Below are positions 1-8,124 of a stretch of 64,000 nucleotides of DNA, one piece after another (position 1 is the first letter of the stretch; the number at the start of each line of letters is the position of its first letter). The DNA is taken from positions 1,674,001-1,738,000 of the forward strand of contig OY782766.1 in NCBI GenBank assembly GCA_963678235.1, in the 5' to 3' direction. The stretch comes from JABMQB01 sp963678235 (GTDB lineage Bacteria; Bacteroidota; Bacteroidia; Bacteroidales; Prolixibacteraceae). Made by a program: the position numbers and the translations under genes. The notes under the pieces were generated by a model. That model did no database searches, had not been told where the DNA came from, and worked only from the letters and a program-made list of their open reading frames with translations.

Positions 1-545
1 ATTTTATACGAATCGGGACTTCAGGTGCTTTGCAAAAAGATACAGCTGTTGATTCCTATGTGGTTTCACACAAATCGATTGGTTTTGATGGCATGCTAAA
101 CTATTATGCCAATCGGGAGAGTGTTTCTGATTTATCGTTTGAAAAAAGCTTTAAAGAATTTACCAAATGGGATGTTTCGTTACCTACCCTATATGTAATC
201 GATGCTTCGGAAGAATTGCTCTCAATGTTTGACAGTAACGAATTTCAAAAAGGAGTAACCATTTCTGCTCCAGGATTTTATGGTCCCCAGGGCAGGGTGC
301 TGCGTTTACCACTATCCAATCCTGAATTAAACCACCAGATCGAGGATTTTGAGTTCAATGGATTAAAGATTACGAATTTTGAAATGGAAAGCTCTGCTAT
401 TTACGGGCTTTCAAAACTCTTAGGTCATCATGCATTATGTGTTTGCGCCATTATAGCAAACCGGGTTACTGGTGAAGCAAATGAGAATTACCACGGAAAT
501 ATGGAAATCCTGGTAAAAAAAGTACTTGAAAAAATAACAACATAA
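1..545 (+). CDS. Nucleoside phosphorylase, uridine phosphorylase type (5' end outside window)
   Basis: The C-terminal ~180 residues of a PNP/UDP-family phosphorylase, which cleaves a nucleoside with phosphate to base and pentose-1-phosphate. The frame is open from base 3, upstream of the first possible start, and begins with RIGTSGALQ, the phosphate-binding segment expected well inside the protein, so the gene enters from the left. Near the C-terminus FEMESSAIYG matches the ribose/base-binding signature of uridine phosphorylases. Catalysis is cytosolic, in nucleoside salvage. Substrate preference (uridine or another nucleoside) cannot be fixed from this part. The next gene starts 11 bases after the stop, suggesting cotranscription. 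Confidence 0.85.
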   Translation, partial: FIRIGTSGALQKDTAVDSYVVSHKSIGFDGMLNYYANRESVSDLSFEKSFKEFTKWDVSLPTLYVIDASEELLSMFDSNEFQKGVTISAPGFYGPQGRVLRLPLSNPELNHQIEDFEFNGLKITNFEMESSAIYGLSKLLGHHALCVCAIIANRVTGEANENYHGNMEILVKKVLEKITT

Positions 546-556
546 TACATACGGTT

Positions 557-1441
557 TTGAAACAGGAAAAGAAAATAGAGGCACTGCTCAACTTGCTTGA
601 AGATCCGGACAGGACGGTATATGAAGAAGCCACCAGGCAATTATTGAAAGAAGATGTGCACATTATTCCTGCATTGGAAGAAATGTGGGAAATGAGCCTT
701 GATGAAATTAGTCAGCAACGGATTGAACACATCATTAAAAACCTACAGTTTAAAGAAATAAAAAAAGGAATGGTAGATTGGGCAAAGCTTAAAAAACCTG
801 ACCTTTTGGAAGGATTCAGTCTGGTAAACCTTTACCAATACCCTGACTTGAATTCGGTGAAAACCGAAATGAAAATTGAACAAATCAGGAAAGATGTATG
901 GCTTGAATTAAGCAATTCTTTAACATCATTGGAAAAAATAACCGTTTTGAACCATATCTTTTTTGAAGTTCATGGATTCTCGATTAACCATACCAATCCT
1001 TCATCGCCGCAAAACTATTTTTTAGATCAGATTTTGGAAACAAAAAAAGGAAACCCGGTTTCGTTGGCAATCCTTTATACCATAATTGCACGAAGGCTTG
1101 AATTGCCCGTGTTCTTTGTGAATTTCCCCAAGAACCCATTATTGGGCTACTTCGACAAACACATTGCCATTAAGGCTCATGGAATAAGTGTAGATTCCGA
1201 TATCCTTTTTTACATTAATCCATCCAACAAAGGATCAATTACAGGAAGGAAAGAGCTGGAATACTACCTCAAGAAAATGAAATACAAATCGGAAAAAAAA
1301 TATTTCGAACGCGGAAACGACAAACTATTCATTTTAAAACTGATCAGTTCATTACAAGCCGCTTTCGACAGTCTTGGTTATAAAGACAAGGCAAATGAAA
1401 TACTCCAATTAAAGACAGTCCTTACCCAAAATATCGAGTAG
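557..1441 (+). CDS. SirB1-family transglutaminase-like protein
   Basis: A 294-residue protein. The N-terminal ~65 residues are helical and HEAT-like; the rest fits the SirB1/transglutaminase-like superfamily, with GNPVSLAIL at about residues 165-173 and FDKHIAIKA further on. In true transglutaminase-fold proteases a Cys stands in the first motif; here Pro-Val-Ser is present and no Cys is seen there, as in many SirB1 proteins, so enzymatic activity is doubtful. The start is TTG at 557; no in-frame ATG fits better. The gene follows the phosphorylase by 11 bases and is followed by a clear terminator. Molecular role unknown. Confidence 0.75.
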   Translation: MKQEKKIEALLNLLEDPDRTVYEEATRQLLKEDVHIIPALEEMWEMSLDEISQQRIEHIIKNLQFKEIKKGMVDWAKLKKPDLLEGFSLVNLYQYPDLNSVKTEMKIEQIRKDVWLELSNSLTSLEKITVLNHIFFEVHGFSINHTNPSSPQNYFLDQILETKKGNPVSLAILYTIIARRLELPVFFVNFPKNPLLGYFDKHIAIKAHGISVDSDILFYINPSNKGSITGRKELEYYLKKMKYKSEKKYFERGNDKLFILKLISSLQAAFDSLGYKDKANEILQLKTVLTQNIE

Positions 1442-1456
1442 AGTCGATAAGGAAAT

Positions 1457-1487
1457 TGCCGTGCAGATTGCACGGCATTTCTTTTTT
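1457..1487 (+). terminator. Rho-independent terminator after the SirB1-like gene
   Basis: Stem TGCCGTGC (1457-1464) pairs with GCACGGCA (1470-1477) around the loop AGATT and is followed by a T-rich run. It closes the transcription unit that enters from the window start. Confidence 0.85.
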
Positions 1488-1600
1488 ATTCCAATTGTAT
1501 CCAATAATTATTATTATATCTTTTATTAGCTTCCATACAACAAGAAATCCAATCGGATGCTAGTGCAACATTTTACAAGAAAACTAAAAAAATGTCATAA

Positions 1601-1646
1601 TTGTATTAAAATTTTAAAATAATACATAACTTTGTTTTTCAAAGTA
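1601..1646 (+). promoter_or_regulatory. Promoter with palindromic operator before the membrane protein/winged-helix pair
   Basis: TAACTTTG at 1627-1634 is an exact Bacteroidota -7 element (TAnnTTTG), with a possible -33 TTG at 1601-1603. Overlapping it is the inverted repeat AACTTTG-TTTTT-CAAAGTA (1628-1646), followed by CTTTT. Nearly the same sequence stands before creD (2592-2610). This fits autoregulation by the winged-helix protein encoded at 2281, which is an inference. Confidence 0.65.
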
Positions 1647-1653
1647 CTTTTTA

Positions 1654-2277
1654 ATGGAAAATAATAATTCATATCTAGATGACATAAAGGATATTAAACA
1701 AATGATGGAACAATCCAGTAAGTTTCTATCGTTGAGCGGAATATCCGGAGTATTGGTTGGCATATACGCCTTGGTCGGGGCTTTTATAGCCTACAGGCTT
1801 TTATATATTCCAAAATCGTTCGAATTTCGCCAGGAATATGCAAATAATGTGTTAAGTCAACTAGTGATACTTGCAGTGGTGATACTGGTTTTGTCGATCC
1901 TGACAATAGTTATTTTAACAAGTATTAAAGCCAAACAACATGGCAAAAGGAAAATGGTGAAGGGTACAAAATGGATGCTTCTGCATCTTTTTATACCAAT
2001 AATTGCTGGTGGTATTTTTATATTGATCCTATTGAACCGTGGGGTATATGAAGTTGCGTCGCCCGGGTGTTTATTGTTTTATGGTTTAGCGCTTATCAAT
2101 GCAGCTAAATTTACACGCACCGAGATATTCTATATGGGAATGTGCCAACTAGTAATTGGGCTAATTGCCGCATTTTTCCCTGGTTACAGTTTGTTTTTAT
2201 GGGCGTTTGGATTTGGAATTATACATATAATGTACGGTTTGATAATGCATTTTAGATACGACCACAAAGTAAAATAA
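1654..2277 (+). CDS. Small multispanning membrane protein of the CreD module
   Basis: 207 residues with about five hydrophobic segments (roughly 33-53, 68-90, 107-127, 131-148 and 157-185) and a short polar N-terminus. No catalytic motif was recognised. It starts 8 bases after the palindrome described at 1628-1646 and ends three bases before the winged-helix gene, so the two are almost certainly translated from one mRNA. In Bacteroidota a membrane protein of this kind often precedes a winged-helix regulator and creD; a role as membrane sensor or partner of the regulator is inferred from position only. Confidence 0.7.
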   Translation: MENNNSYLDDIKDIKQMMEQSSKFLSLSGISGVLVGIYALVGAFIAYRLLYIPKSFEFRQEYANNVLSQLVILAVVILVLSILTIVILTSIKAKQHGKRKMVKGTKWMLLHLFIPIIAGGIFILILLNRGVYEVASPGCLLFYGLALINAAKFTRTEIFYMGMCQLVIGLIAAFFPGYSLFLWAFGFGIIHIMYGLIMHFRYDHKVK

Positions 2278-2280
2278 AAG

Positions 2281-2577
2281 GTGAGAAATTTATTTCAACA
2301 ACTAAACAAAGCATTTGAGAACAAGATTCGCTTAGGAATAATGTCGGTGATAAGCGCAAACGGGAAAGCCTCTTTTAATGAACTAAAAGAATTCCTGGAT
2401 GTCACTGATGGTAACCTTGCCAGCCACATGAAAAAGCTTGAAGAATTGCAGTATATTGAAGTATTCAAAAGCTTCTCAAAAAGAAAGCCGGTTACAACAT
2501 ACAGAATAAGTGAAAAAGGAATGATAGCTTTTAAAGAACATTTAGAGGCACTGGAAAAAATATTAAAACAAAACTAA
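2281..2577 (+). CDS. Winged-helix transcriptional regulator (HTH_34 type)
   Basis: 98 residues consisting of a single winged-helix domain of the MarR/ArsR-like HTH_34 family. The recognition region is around ASFNELKEFLDVTDGNLASH (about residues 30-49), followed by a wing with KRKPVTTYRISEKG. No ligand or metal-binding domain is seen. The start is GTG at 2281, three bases after the preceding stop. It lies between two promoters carrying the same 7-bp palindrome, so it is the natural candidate for the protein that binds both. Whether it represses or activates cannot be read from sequence. Confidence 0.85.
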   Translation: MRNLFQQLNKAFENKIRLGIMSVISANGKASFNELKEFLDVTDGNLASHMKKLEELQYIEVFKSFSKRKPVTTYRISEKGMIAFKEHLEALEKILKQN

Positions 2578-2591
2578 TTTTTTTGATCATA

Positions 2592-2610
2592 AACTTTGTA
2601 TTTCAAAGTT
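2592..2610 (+). promoter_or_regulatory. Perfect palindrome over the creD promoter
   Basis: AACTTTG-TATTT-CAAAGTT is a perfect 7-bp inverted repeat with a 5-bp spacer, followed by CTTTG. Its left arm coincides with a near-consensus -7 element (AAACTTTG, 2591-2598). It matches the palindrome at 1628-1646 in arm sequence, spacer length and place relative to the start site. Confidence 0.65.
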
Positions 2611-2635
2611 CTTTGCAAACACGAATAATTATAAC

Positions 2636-3958
2636 ATGGAAACAACAAATTATTTAAAAGAGAAATCAAAAACATTCAACTGGAGAATGACACTGAAAGT
2701 AGCAACTATCGGGTTTCTAACATTAATTCTGCTAATTCCAAAGTTCATGCTATTGGATTTAATCCAGGAAAGGAAAGTAACAGCAAGTACAACGGAAAAT
2801 GAAATTATGCAGCAATGGTCTAAGTTAAACACGGTCAGAGGACCCGTATTGACAATTCCATACCTTGAACGGAAATACGATGCGGTCGAGAAAACCTTTA
2901 TCGAAAAAATAAAAAACTGTTATTTTCTTCCAAAAGACTTGAAGATTAACGGCGAGATTGTGCCTCAGGAAAGATATCGAAGTATTTACAAAGTAATAGT
3001 ATTCGAATCGGATTTGGAGGTTTCCGGCACTTTTGAAATACCAGACCTTGAAGTCCTTCAACTGCACCAGCAGGATTTACAATGGGACAAAGCTGAAATT
3101 TCATTTATGTTGGACGACCTTCGCGGAATCAGGGAATTGGCAAAACTTACATGGAACAACAAAGAATATGAATTTTCTTCCGGAATTGGGACAAATGAAA
3201 TGCGTTCATCAGGAATTTCTGTTCATGTTCCTGTTTTCTTTGAGCAAAATCACCCTCTCAATTTTCACTGCGAATTAAAATTAAAAGGCTCAAAAAGCTT
3301 ATGTTTCTCACCCTTGGGGGAAACCACACATGTGCAGCTTCAATCTACATGGAAAGATCCGGGTTTCATTGGAAATTTCCTCCCGGAGGAACCGAATATT
3401 TCGGAAAATGGATTTAATGTCACATGGAAAGTACTTCATTTTAACCGCAACTTCCCTCAACAATGGAAAGAAAACCAATATGATATTTCCGGATCAGATT
3501 TTGGTGTTCAACTTGTTACCCTCACCGACCACTATCAAAAGAACACCAGAAGCGCAAAATATTGCATCCTTGTAATTCTGTTTACCTTTATTTCCTTTTT
3601 CCTGAATGAAGTCATTACCAAAGAAAAAATCCATCCATTTCAATATATTCTTGTGGGTTCTGCCGTGCTGATATTTTACCTTCTTCTGCTTTCCATTTCC
3701 GAACATCTTGGATTTGACCTTGCATACCTTATCGCATCCTTTTCGGTTATACTTTTAGTATTCTTGTACTCACGAACTTTTTTATCGAAATGGGGCAATT
3801 CACTACTGCTAACCATGATCCTAACTTTCTCATTCGGATTTATCTATATTTTAATGCAACTTGAATCGTATGCATTATTGGTAGGTAGTTTCGGACTATT
3901 TATTGTATTGGCGCTAACCATGTTCTTTACCCGAAGAATAAACTGGTACAATGAATAA
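2636..3958 (+). CDS. creD: Inner membrane protein CreD
   Basis: 440 residues. One transmembrane helix lies near residues 20-42, followed by the CreD hallmark: a helix ending in an ERK-type basic turn, then RGPVLTIPY at about residues 69-77. A long periplasmic domain of about 240 residues follows, and about five C-terminal hydrophobic helices (from about residue 305). Length agrees with CreD of other bacteria (about 440-450). E. coli CreD is linked to envelope stress and beta-lactam response under CreBC; no CreBC genes are present here, and the neighbour is a winged-helix regulator. It has its own promoter with the shared palindrome. Confidence 0.9.
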   Translation: METTNYLKEKSKTFNWRMTLKVATIGFLTLILLIPKFMLLDLIQERKVTASTTENEIMQQWSKLNTVRGPVLTIPYLERKYDAVEKTFIEKIKNCYFLPKDLKINGEIVPQERYRSIYKVIVFESDLEVSGTFEIPDLEVLQLHQQDLQWDKAEISFMLDDLRGIRELAKLTWNNKEYEFSSGIGTNEMRSSGISVHVPVFFEQNHPLNFHCELKLKGSKSLCFSPLGETTHVQLQSTWKDPGFIGNFLPEEPNISENGFNVTWKVLHFNRNFPQQWKENQYDISGSDFGVQLVTLTDHYQKNTRSAKYCILVILFTFISFFLNEVITKEKIHPFQYILVGSAVLIFYLLLLSISEHLGFDLAYLIASFSVILLVFLYSRTFLSKWGNSLLLTMILTFSFGFIYILMQLESYALLVGSFGLFIVLALTMFFTRRINWYNE

Positions 3959-3973
3959 GAAAAGCCTGTAAAC

Positions 3974-4003
3974 AAAAAATGCCGTGTTTCCACGGCATTT
4001 TTT
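3974..4003. terminator. Bidirectional terminator between creD and rny
   Basis: A 13-bp perfect stem: A6-TGCCGTG (3974-3986) pairs with CACGGCA-T6 (3991-4003) around the loop TTTC. It has a T run in both directions and serves the convergent genes creD (+) and rny (-). The stem core is the same as in the terminator at 1457-1477. Confidence 0.9.
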
Positions 4004-4019
4004 CATATTTTATTTTGTA

Positions 4020-5576
4020 CTACTTCGCATAACTTACAGCCCTGGTTTCCCTGATAACTGTAATCTTTATTTGACCCGGATAAGTCATTTCATCCTGAAT
4101 TCTTTTTGCAATATCGTATGATAACTGATCTGCATCTTTATCCGAAAGCTTTTCAGCCCCGGCAATTACCCTAAGCTCGCGACCTGCTTGAATTGCATAT
4201 GTTTTCATTACACCAGGGTAAGATAATGCTAAATCTTCCAAATCTTTTAACCTTTTGATATAAGATTCAACTACTTCCCTTCTTGCCCCAGGACGCGCAC
4301 CTGAAATAGCATCACAAACCTGAACAATAGGAGCAATTAAGGTTTGCATTTCAACCTCATCGTGGTGTGCCCCAATGGCATTACAAATATCTGGTTTCTC
4401 TTTATATTTTTCAGCCAACTTCATACCAAGTACTGCGTGTGGTAATTCCGGCTCATCATCTGGTACTTTCCCAATATCGTGGAGCAATCCGGCACGTTTG
4501 GCAATTTTAGGGTTCAGTCCTAACTCTGAGGCCATAACAGCACAAAGGTTAGCAACCTCCCTGGAGTGTTGTAACAGGTTTTGTCCGTATGACGAACGAT
4601 ATTTCATTTTTCCTAACAACCTAACCAACTCTGGATGCAAGCCGTGAATTCCAAGATCGATGGTAGTCCTTTTACCAGTTTCAATTATTTCCTCTTCAAT
4701 TTGCTTTTTAACCTTAGCAACCACCTCTTCAATTCGTGCTGGGTGAATCCTTCCATCAGTGACCAGTTGATGCAATGCCAACCTGGCAATTTCCCTTCTC
4801 ACCGGATCAAATGCTGAAAGTACAATTGCTTCTGGTGTATCATCCACAATAATTTCAACACCTGTGGCAGCTTCCAGTGCACGAATATTCCTTCCTTCAC
4901 GGCCAATTATCCGACCTTTGATTTCATCACTCTCAATGTGGAAAATAGTAACTGCATTTTCAATTGCAGTTTCCGTAGCAACTCGCTGAATACTTTTAAT
5001 TACAATCTTTTTTGCTTCTTTATTGGCTGTAAGTTTCGACTCTTCAACTATCTCATTTACATACGACATAGCCTCGGTTTTCGCTTCTTCCTTTAAGGAC
5101 TCTATTAATTGGGATTTTGCTTCATCAGCCGACATTCCCGAAAGGTTCTCCAGCTTTTCAACCTGCTCGCGGTGCAAACGGTCCAACTCTTCATTTTTTG
5201 AATCGATAACACGCAATTGCGAATTCATATTCTCCCGAATAACCTCTACTTCTTTTTTCGTAGTTTCAAATTCTTTTACTTTTCGGTGAAGTTCTTCCCT
5301 ATTTTGATTAATAGAACTTTCTCTTTGTTTTAGCCTGTTTTCCTGACTTGCAATGTGGCTATTCTTATCATTTATATACTTTTCGTGGTCACTTTTTAAT
5401 TGAATAAACTTTTCTTTAGCCTGAAGGATTTTATCTTTACGAATCACTTCGCCTTCTTTTTCAGCTTCCGCTAAAATGTTCTTTTTCTTCTTGTTAATAG
5501 CTTTGTCCCATATGAAGTAGGCAACAAAACCTCCTCCGATGAAACCCGCTAAGCCACCAATTATATAATCTATCAT
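4020..5576 (-). CDS. rny: Ribonuclease Y
   Basis: A membrane-anchored endoribonuclease that starts mRNA decay. In order: an N-terminal transmembrane helix (GGLAGFIGGGFVAYFIW), a long charged coiled coil to about residue 200, a KH domain (GRIIGREGRNIRALEAATG) and an HD domain with LLHDIGK and a downstream AHHDE, which supply the metal ligands. At 518 residues it is of usual length. ATG at 5576 is chosen because the reading frame only extends upstream to a TTG three codons earlier. It follows zapA on the same strand with a 106-base gap that holds a structured RNA. Confidence 0.95.
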   Translation of the reverse strand: MIDYIIGGLAGFIGGGFVAYFIWDKAINKKKKNILAEAEKEGEVIRKDKILQAKEKFIQLKSDHEKYINDKNSHIASQENRLKQRESSINQNREELHRKVKEFETTKKEVEVIRENMNSQLRVIDSKNEELDRLHREQVEKLENLSGMSADEAKSQLIESLKEEAKTEAMSYVNEIVEESKLTANKEAKKIVIKSIQRVATETAIENAVTIFHIESDEIKGRIIGREGRNIRALEAATGVEIIVDDTPEAIVLSAFDPVRREIARLALHQLVTDGRIHPARIEEVVAKVKKQIEEEIIETGKRTTIDLGIHGLHPELVRLLGKMKYRSSYGQNLLQHSREVANLCAVMASELGLNPKIAKRAGLLHDIGKVPDDEPELPHAVLGMKLAEKYKEKPDICNAIGAHHDEVEMQTLIAPIVQVCDAISGARPGARREVVESYIKRLKDLEDLALSYPGVMKTYAIQAGRELRVIAGAEKLSDKDADQLSYDIAKRIQDEMTYPGQIKITVIRETRAVSYAK

Positions 5577-5596
5577 ATTATTCAATATTAGTTAAT

Positions 5597-5664
5597 AAAA
5601 AAAAGCCGCATACTTACTGACTTTCCGGACAGTAGCCCGGGTTAGCCCAATAAAGTTGCGGTTT
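5597..5664 (-). ncRNA. Structured RNA or attenuator between zapA and rny, possible pseudoknot
   Basis: On the minus strand an outer stem (ACCGCA, 5663-5658, with TGCGGC, 5610-5605) encloses hairpin GGG-CTAA-CCC and hairpin CCGGGC-TACT-GTCCGG (5640-5625). The hairpin loop and its first 3' stem base, TACTG (5634-5630), are fully complementary to CAGTA (5619-5615) just downstream, which would make an H-type pseudoknot. ACTTT and AAAGT flank the inner hairpins. The outer stem is followed by a T8 run, so the element can also terminate transcription. I could not match it to a named RNA family; alternatives are a simple attenuator or a processed sRNA. Confidence 0.6.
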
Positions 5665-5682
5665 CTGATAATATATTTTTCA

Positions 5683-5982
5683 CTATTGCTGATTTTTTTC
5701 TTTTAAAAAATCATCAATATCGTCTTTTACATCTTTAATCACTTCCAAAAGAGATTCATTTTCACTTTGCTTGTCAGCTTCCACACGTTCTAACACAAAT
5801 TGAAAAGCAGCCATTGCCAATATGTCCTGTGTGTCACTTTTACTAAAATTCTTTCGGTAGGTATTCACCACCTCATTAAACAATTTTGCAGCAAGCCTGT
5901 ATTTCTCTTCTTCTTCACGATTGATAGTCAAAGGATAAATCCGACTGGCAATCTTTATATTTATTGAAAGTTTGTCTTTCAT
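5683..5982 (-). CDS. zapA: Cell division protein ZapA
   Basis: 99 residues. The N-terminal beta-strand region (SINIKIASRIYPLTI) and following EEEEKYRLAAKLFNEVV helix are typical of ZapA; the C-terminal half is a coiled-coil helix used for tetramerisation. ZapA binds FtsZ filaments and supports Z-ring bundling at midcell. It lies directly downstream of a small coiled-coil gene (9-base gap) and upstream of the structured RNA and rny, an order I regard as common in Bacteroidota. Confidence 0.9.
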   Translation of the reverse strand: MKDKLSINIKIASRIYPLTINREEEEKYRLAAKLFNEVVNTYRKNFSKSDTQDILAMAAFQFVLERVEADKQSENESLLEVIKDVKDDIDDFLKEKNQQ

Positions 5983-5991
5983 GTTCTAACA

Positions 5992-6285
5992 TTACCTGTT
6001 AAGTAATGCAATACAATTATCAATTTCCCGCAAAAGTCTATTTATCTTTTGCTTTGCCTCCTGATTATCGCCATAACCAGATGCAAATATTTTTGCAATT
6101 TTTAAATTTTCTAATTCATTAACAAGGTTAACCTCCACTTGTTCAAGCTCTTTAATCTGCTCTCGTAATCCAAGGTTTTCGGTTTTTAATTGCTCCATTT
6201 CATTTTCCAACAAATTATATTGGTTCATTAATTGAGCAATTTTTCCCTTGAACTCCCTAACAATTAAACGATTTTCCTCGTTCAT
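5992..6285 (-). CDS. Small coiled-coil protein upstream of zapA (ZapB-like in form)
   Basis: 97 residues, nearly entirely one amphipathic coiled coil (about residues 10-65) rich in Glu, Leu and Asn, then a short loop (ASGYGDNQEA) and a final helix. No enzyme motif. Small size, coiled coil and immediate linkage to zapA suggest a divisome scaffold comparable with ZapB, but sequence homology to ZapB is not evident and the functional assignment is inferred from position. Confidence 0.7.
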   Translation of the reverse strand: MNEENRLIVREFKGKIAQLMNQYNLLENEMEQLKTENLGLREQIKELEQVEVNLVNELENLKIAKIFASGYGDNQEAKQKINRLLREIDNCIALLNR

Positions 6286-6378
6286 AAATGCTGCATTTCG
6301 AAAACAAAGTTAATATTTTTCGCTTTTGGAAGAAATCTAATTTCATCTTAATCATAAAATAAATACAATTGTATCGTT

Positions 6379-6386
6379 TATATTTG
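6379..6386 (+). promoter_or_regulatory. -7 promoter element for the M23 peptidase gene
   Basis: TATATTTG is an exact TAnnTTTG match 38 bases before the ATG at 6424. No convincing -33 TTTG was found at the usual distance. Confidence 0.45.
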
Positions 6387-6423
6387 CATCCAACGCAAAC
6401 AAAAACGCAAATAAGGAATTTTT

Positions 6424-8124
6424 ATGAAGTTATTTTTGAGTAGTATTTTATTGATTTTAGGGTTAGGATTGCAGGCGCAGGAAAGATATTATTCAGAACC
6501 ACTAAAAATCCCTTTGTTGGTTACTGGTAGTTTTGCTGAGCTCAGAAGTAACCATTTTCATTCTGGCATTGACTTAAAGACTGAAGGTCTTACAGGTTTG
6601 GAAGTGTATTCAACTGCCGAAGGTTTTATTTCAAGGATTGTTGTATCCCCATACGGGTTCGGGAATGCAATATATATTGATCATCCCAATGGTACAACCT
6701 CAGTTTATGGGCATTTATCAAAATTTAGAAAAGATATTACTGAGTACATAAAAAAAATACAATATGAAAATGAACGTTTCAAAACCGATATAAATCCTGA
6801 TCCTCACAAATTTGAAGTTTCAAAAGGGGAATTAATTGCCTATTCGGGCAATACCGGAGGTTCCGGGGGGCCACATCTTCACTTTGAGATCAGGGATACA
6901 GAAACCCAAAAGCCAGTTAATCCGATTGAATATGGTTTCTATATTAAAGACACAACACCACCAAAGTTTCTTCAATTAAAAGTTTATCCCTTGGACCCTA
7001 ATTCCCACGTAAATTATGGTCGCATTCCGAAAAAGTATCCCATCGTTTTTTATAGCGGGCAATTCCATGTAAAAAACAATCCGCTAATTCCGGTTTATGG
7101 TAAAATTGGATTTGCCATTGAAACAGTTGATTATGTTGATGGCACCTGGAGTAAATGCGGCATAAATTCTTTGATGCTTTTAATAGATGGTAAAGAAGAG
7201 TTTTCGTGGGAGCTCCAGAAGTTTTCATTCGACCATACCCGGTACATTAACAGCCATATTGATTACGAAGAATATATAAACACTTCGCGCAGGTTTCAAA
7301 AAGCATGGAAAGAACCTGGCAATAACTTAAGTATTTATGGTACCAACAATGGCATTTATGACTTCACAGCGGGAGAACATGCAATTCAGATAAAAATTAG
7401 CGATTCGAACGATAAAGAATCCAGCTTGGGTTTCAATGTACAAACAAAAAAGAAAGATTTTCCGCCAATAATAAGCGAAAATGCCACTCATTTTGGCTAT
7501 GATAATCCTATTAAATACGAAACCGAAGAACTGAAAATTTCTGGTGAGGCCGGATCTTTTTATACGGATATTGATTTTACATACGATAACTTTCAGGAAC
7601 TTGATAATCCATTATTATTTTCAAGAGTCCATCAAGTACATTCCGATTTAACGCCAATTCAAAAACCACTTCAATTATCGATAAAAGCCGAAAGCATTCC
7701 AAAAGGACTGGAAGACAAGGCTCTGATAGCGAAAATGAACAAAAAAAATGGCAGGCTATCATCCGTTGGTGGCAGCGTGGAGAATGGTTGGGTTTCTTCA
7801 AACATTCGATATTTTGGCGACTATGTTGTCACGATTGACACCATCGCCCCGGAAATCCGCCCGCTTAGCATCAGGGCACATAAAACCCTGGTTGAACCAG
7901 GCAGGATAAGGTTTAAAATAAACGATTCCCTTTCAGGAATAAAATCGTACAGGGGAACCATTGACGGGAAATGGGTTTTGTTTGAATACGATGCAAAAAA
8001 CAGCCTGATTACTTACACATTCGATCCCGTAAGAATCAGCTTCAAACAACAGCATTCCATACAACTTGAAGTTGTCGATAACAAAAACAACACATCGGTG
8101 TACAAAGCTACTTTTTACAAATAG
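6424..8124 (+). CDS. M23 family metallopeptidase (LytM-type), exported
   Basis: 566 residues with an N-terminal signal peptide ending near residue 18-20 (LGLGLQAQE). The M23 zinc site is complete: H46 and D50 in HFHSGID, H97 in YGHL, and H151-L-H153 in GPHLHFEI. These enzymes cut peptide cross-links in peptidoglycan in the periplasm. The catalytic domain is at the N-terminus, followed by about 390 residues of beta-rich, Ig-like sequence without recognised motifs, which is unusual compared with LytM proteins that place it last. The gene diverges from the zapA cluster. Confidence 0.9.
   Translation: MKLFLSSILLILGLGLQAQERYYSEPLKIPLLVTGSFAELRSNHFHSGIDLKTEGLTGLEVYSTAEGFISRIVVSPYGFGNAIYIDHPNGTTSVYGHLSKFRKDITEYIKKIQYENERFKTDINPDPHKFEVSKGELIAYSGNTGGSGGPHLHFEIRDTETQKPVNPIEYGFYIKDTTPPKFLQLKVYPLDPNSHVNYGRIPKKYPIVFYSGQFHVKNNPLIPVYGKIGFAIETVDYVDGTWSKCGINSLMLLIDGKEEFSWELQKFSFDHTRYINSHIDYEEYINTSRRFQKAWKEPGNNLSIYGTNNGIYDFTAGEHAIQIKISDSNDKESSLGFNVQTKKKDFPPIISENATHFGYDNPIKYETEELKISGEAGSFYTDIDFTYDNFQELDNPLLFSRVHQVHSDLTPIQKPLQLSIKAESIPKGLEDKALIAKMNKKNGRLSSVGGSVENGWVSSNIRYFGDYVVTIDTIAPEIRPLSIRAHKTLVEPGRIRFKINDSLSGIKSYRGTIDGKWVLFEYDAKNSLITYTFDPVRISFKQQHSIQLEVVDNKNNTSVYKATFYK

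Noticed and set aside
466..663. Open frames antisense to the phosphorylase/SirB1 genes and many similar frames opposite the large genes
   Set aside because: They lie opposite clearly conserved genes and encode no recognisable protein; they are shadows of the real reading frames.
2650..3706. Several frames inside creD in other phases
   Set aside because: CreD family similarity over the full plus-strand frame explains the sequence; the others are overlapping shadows.
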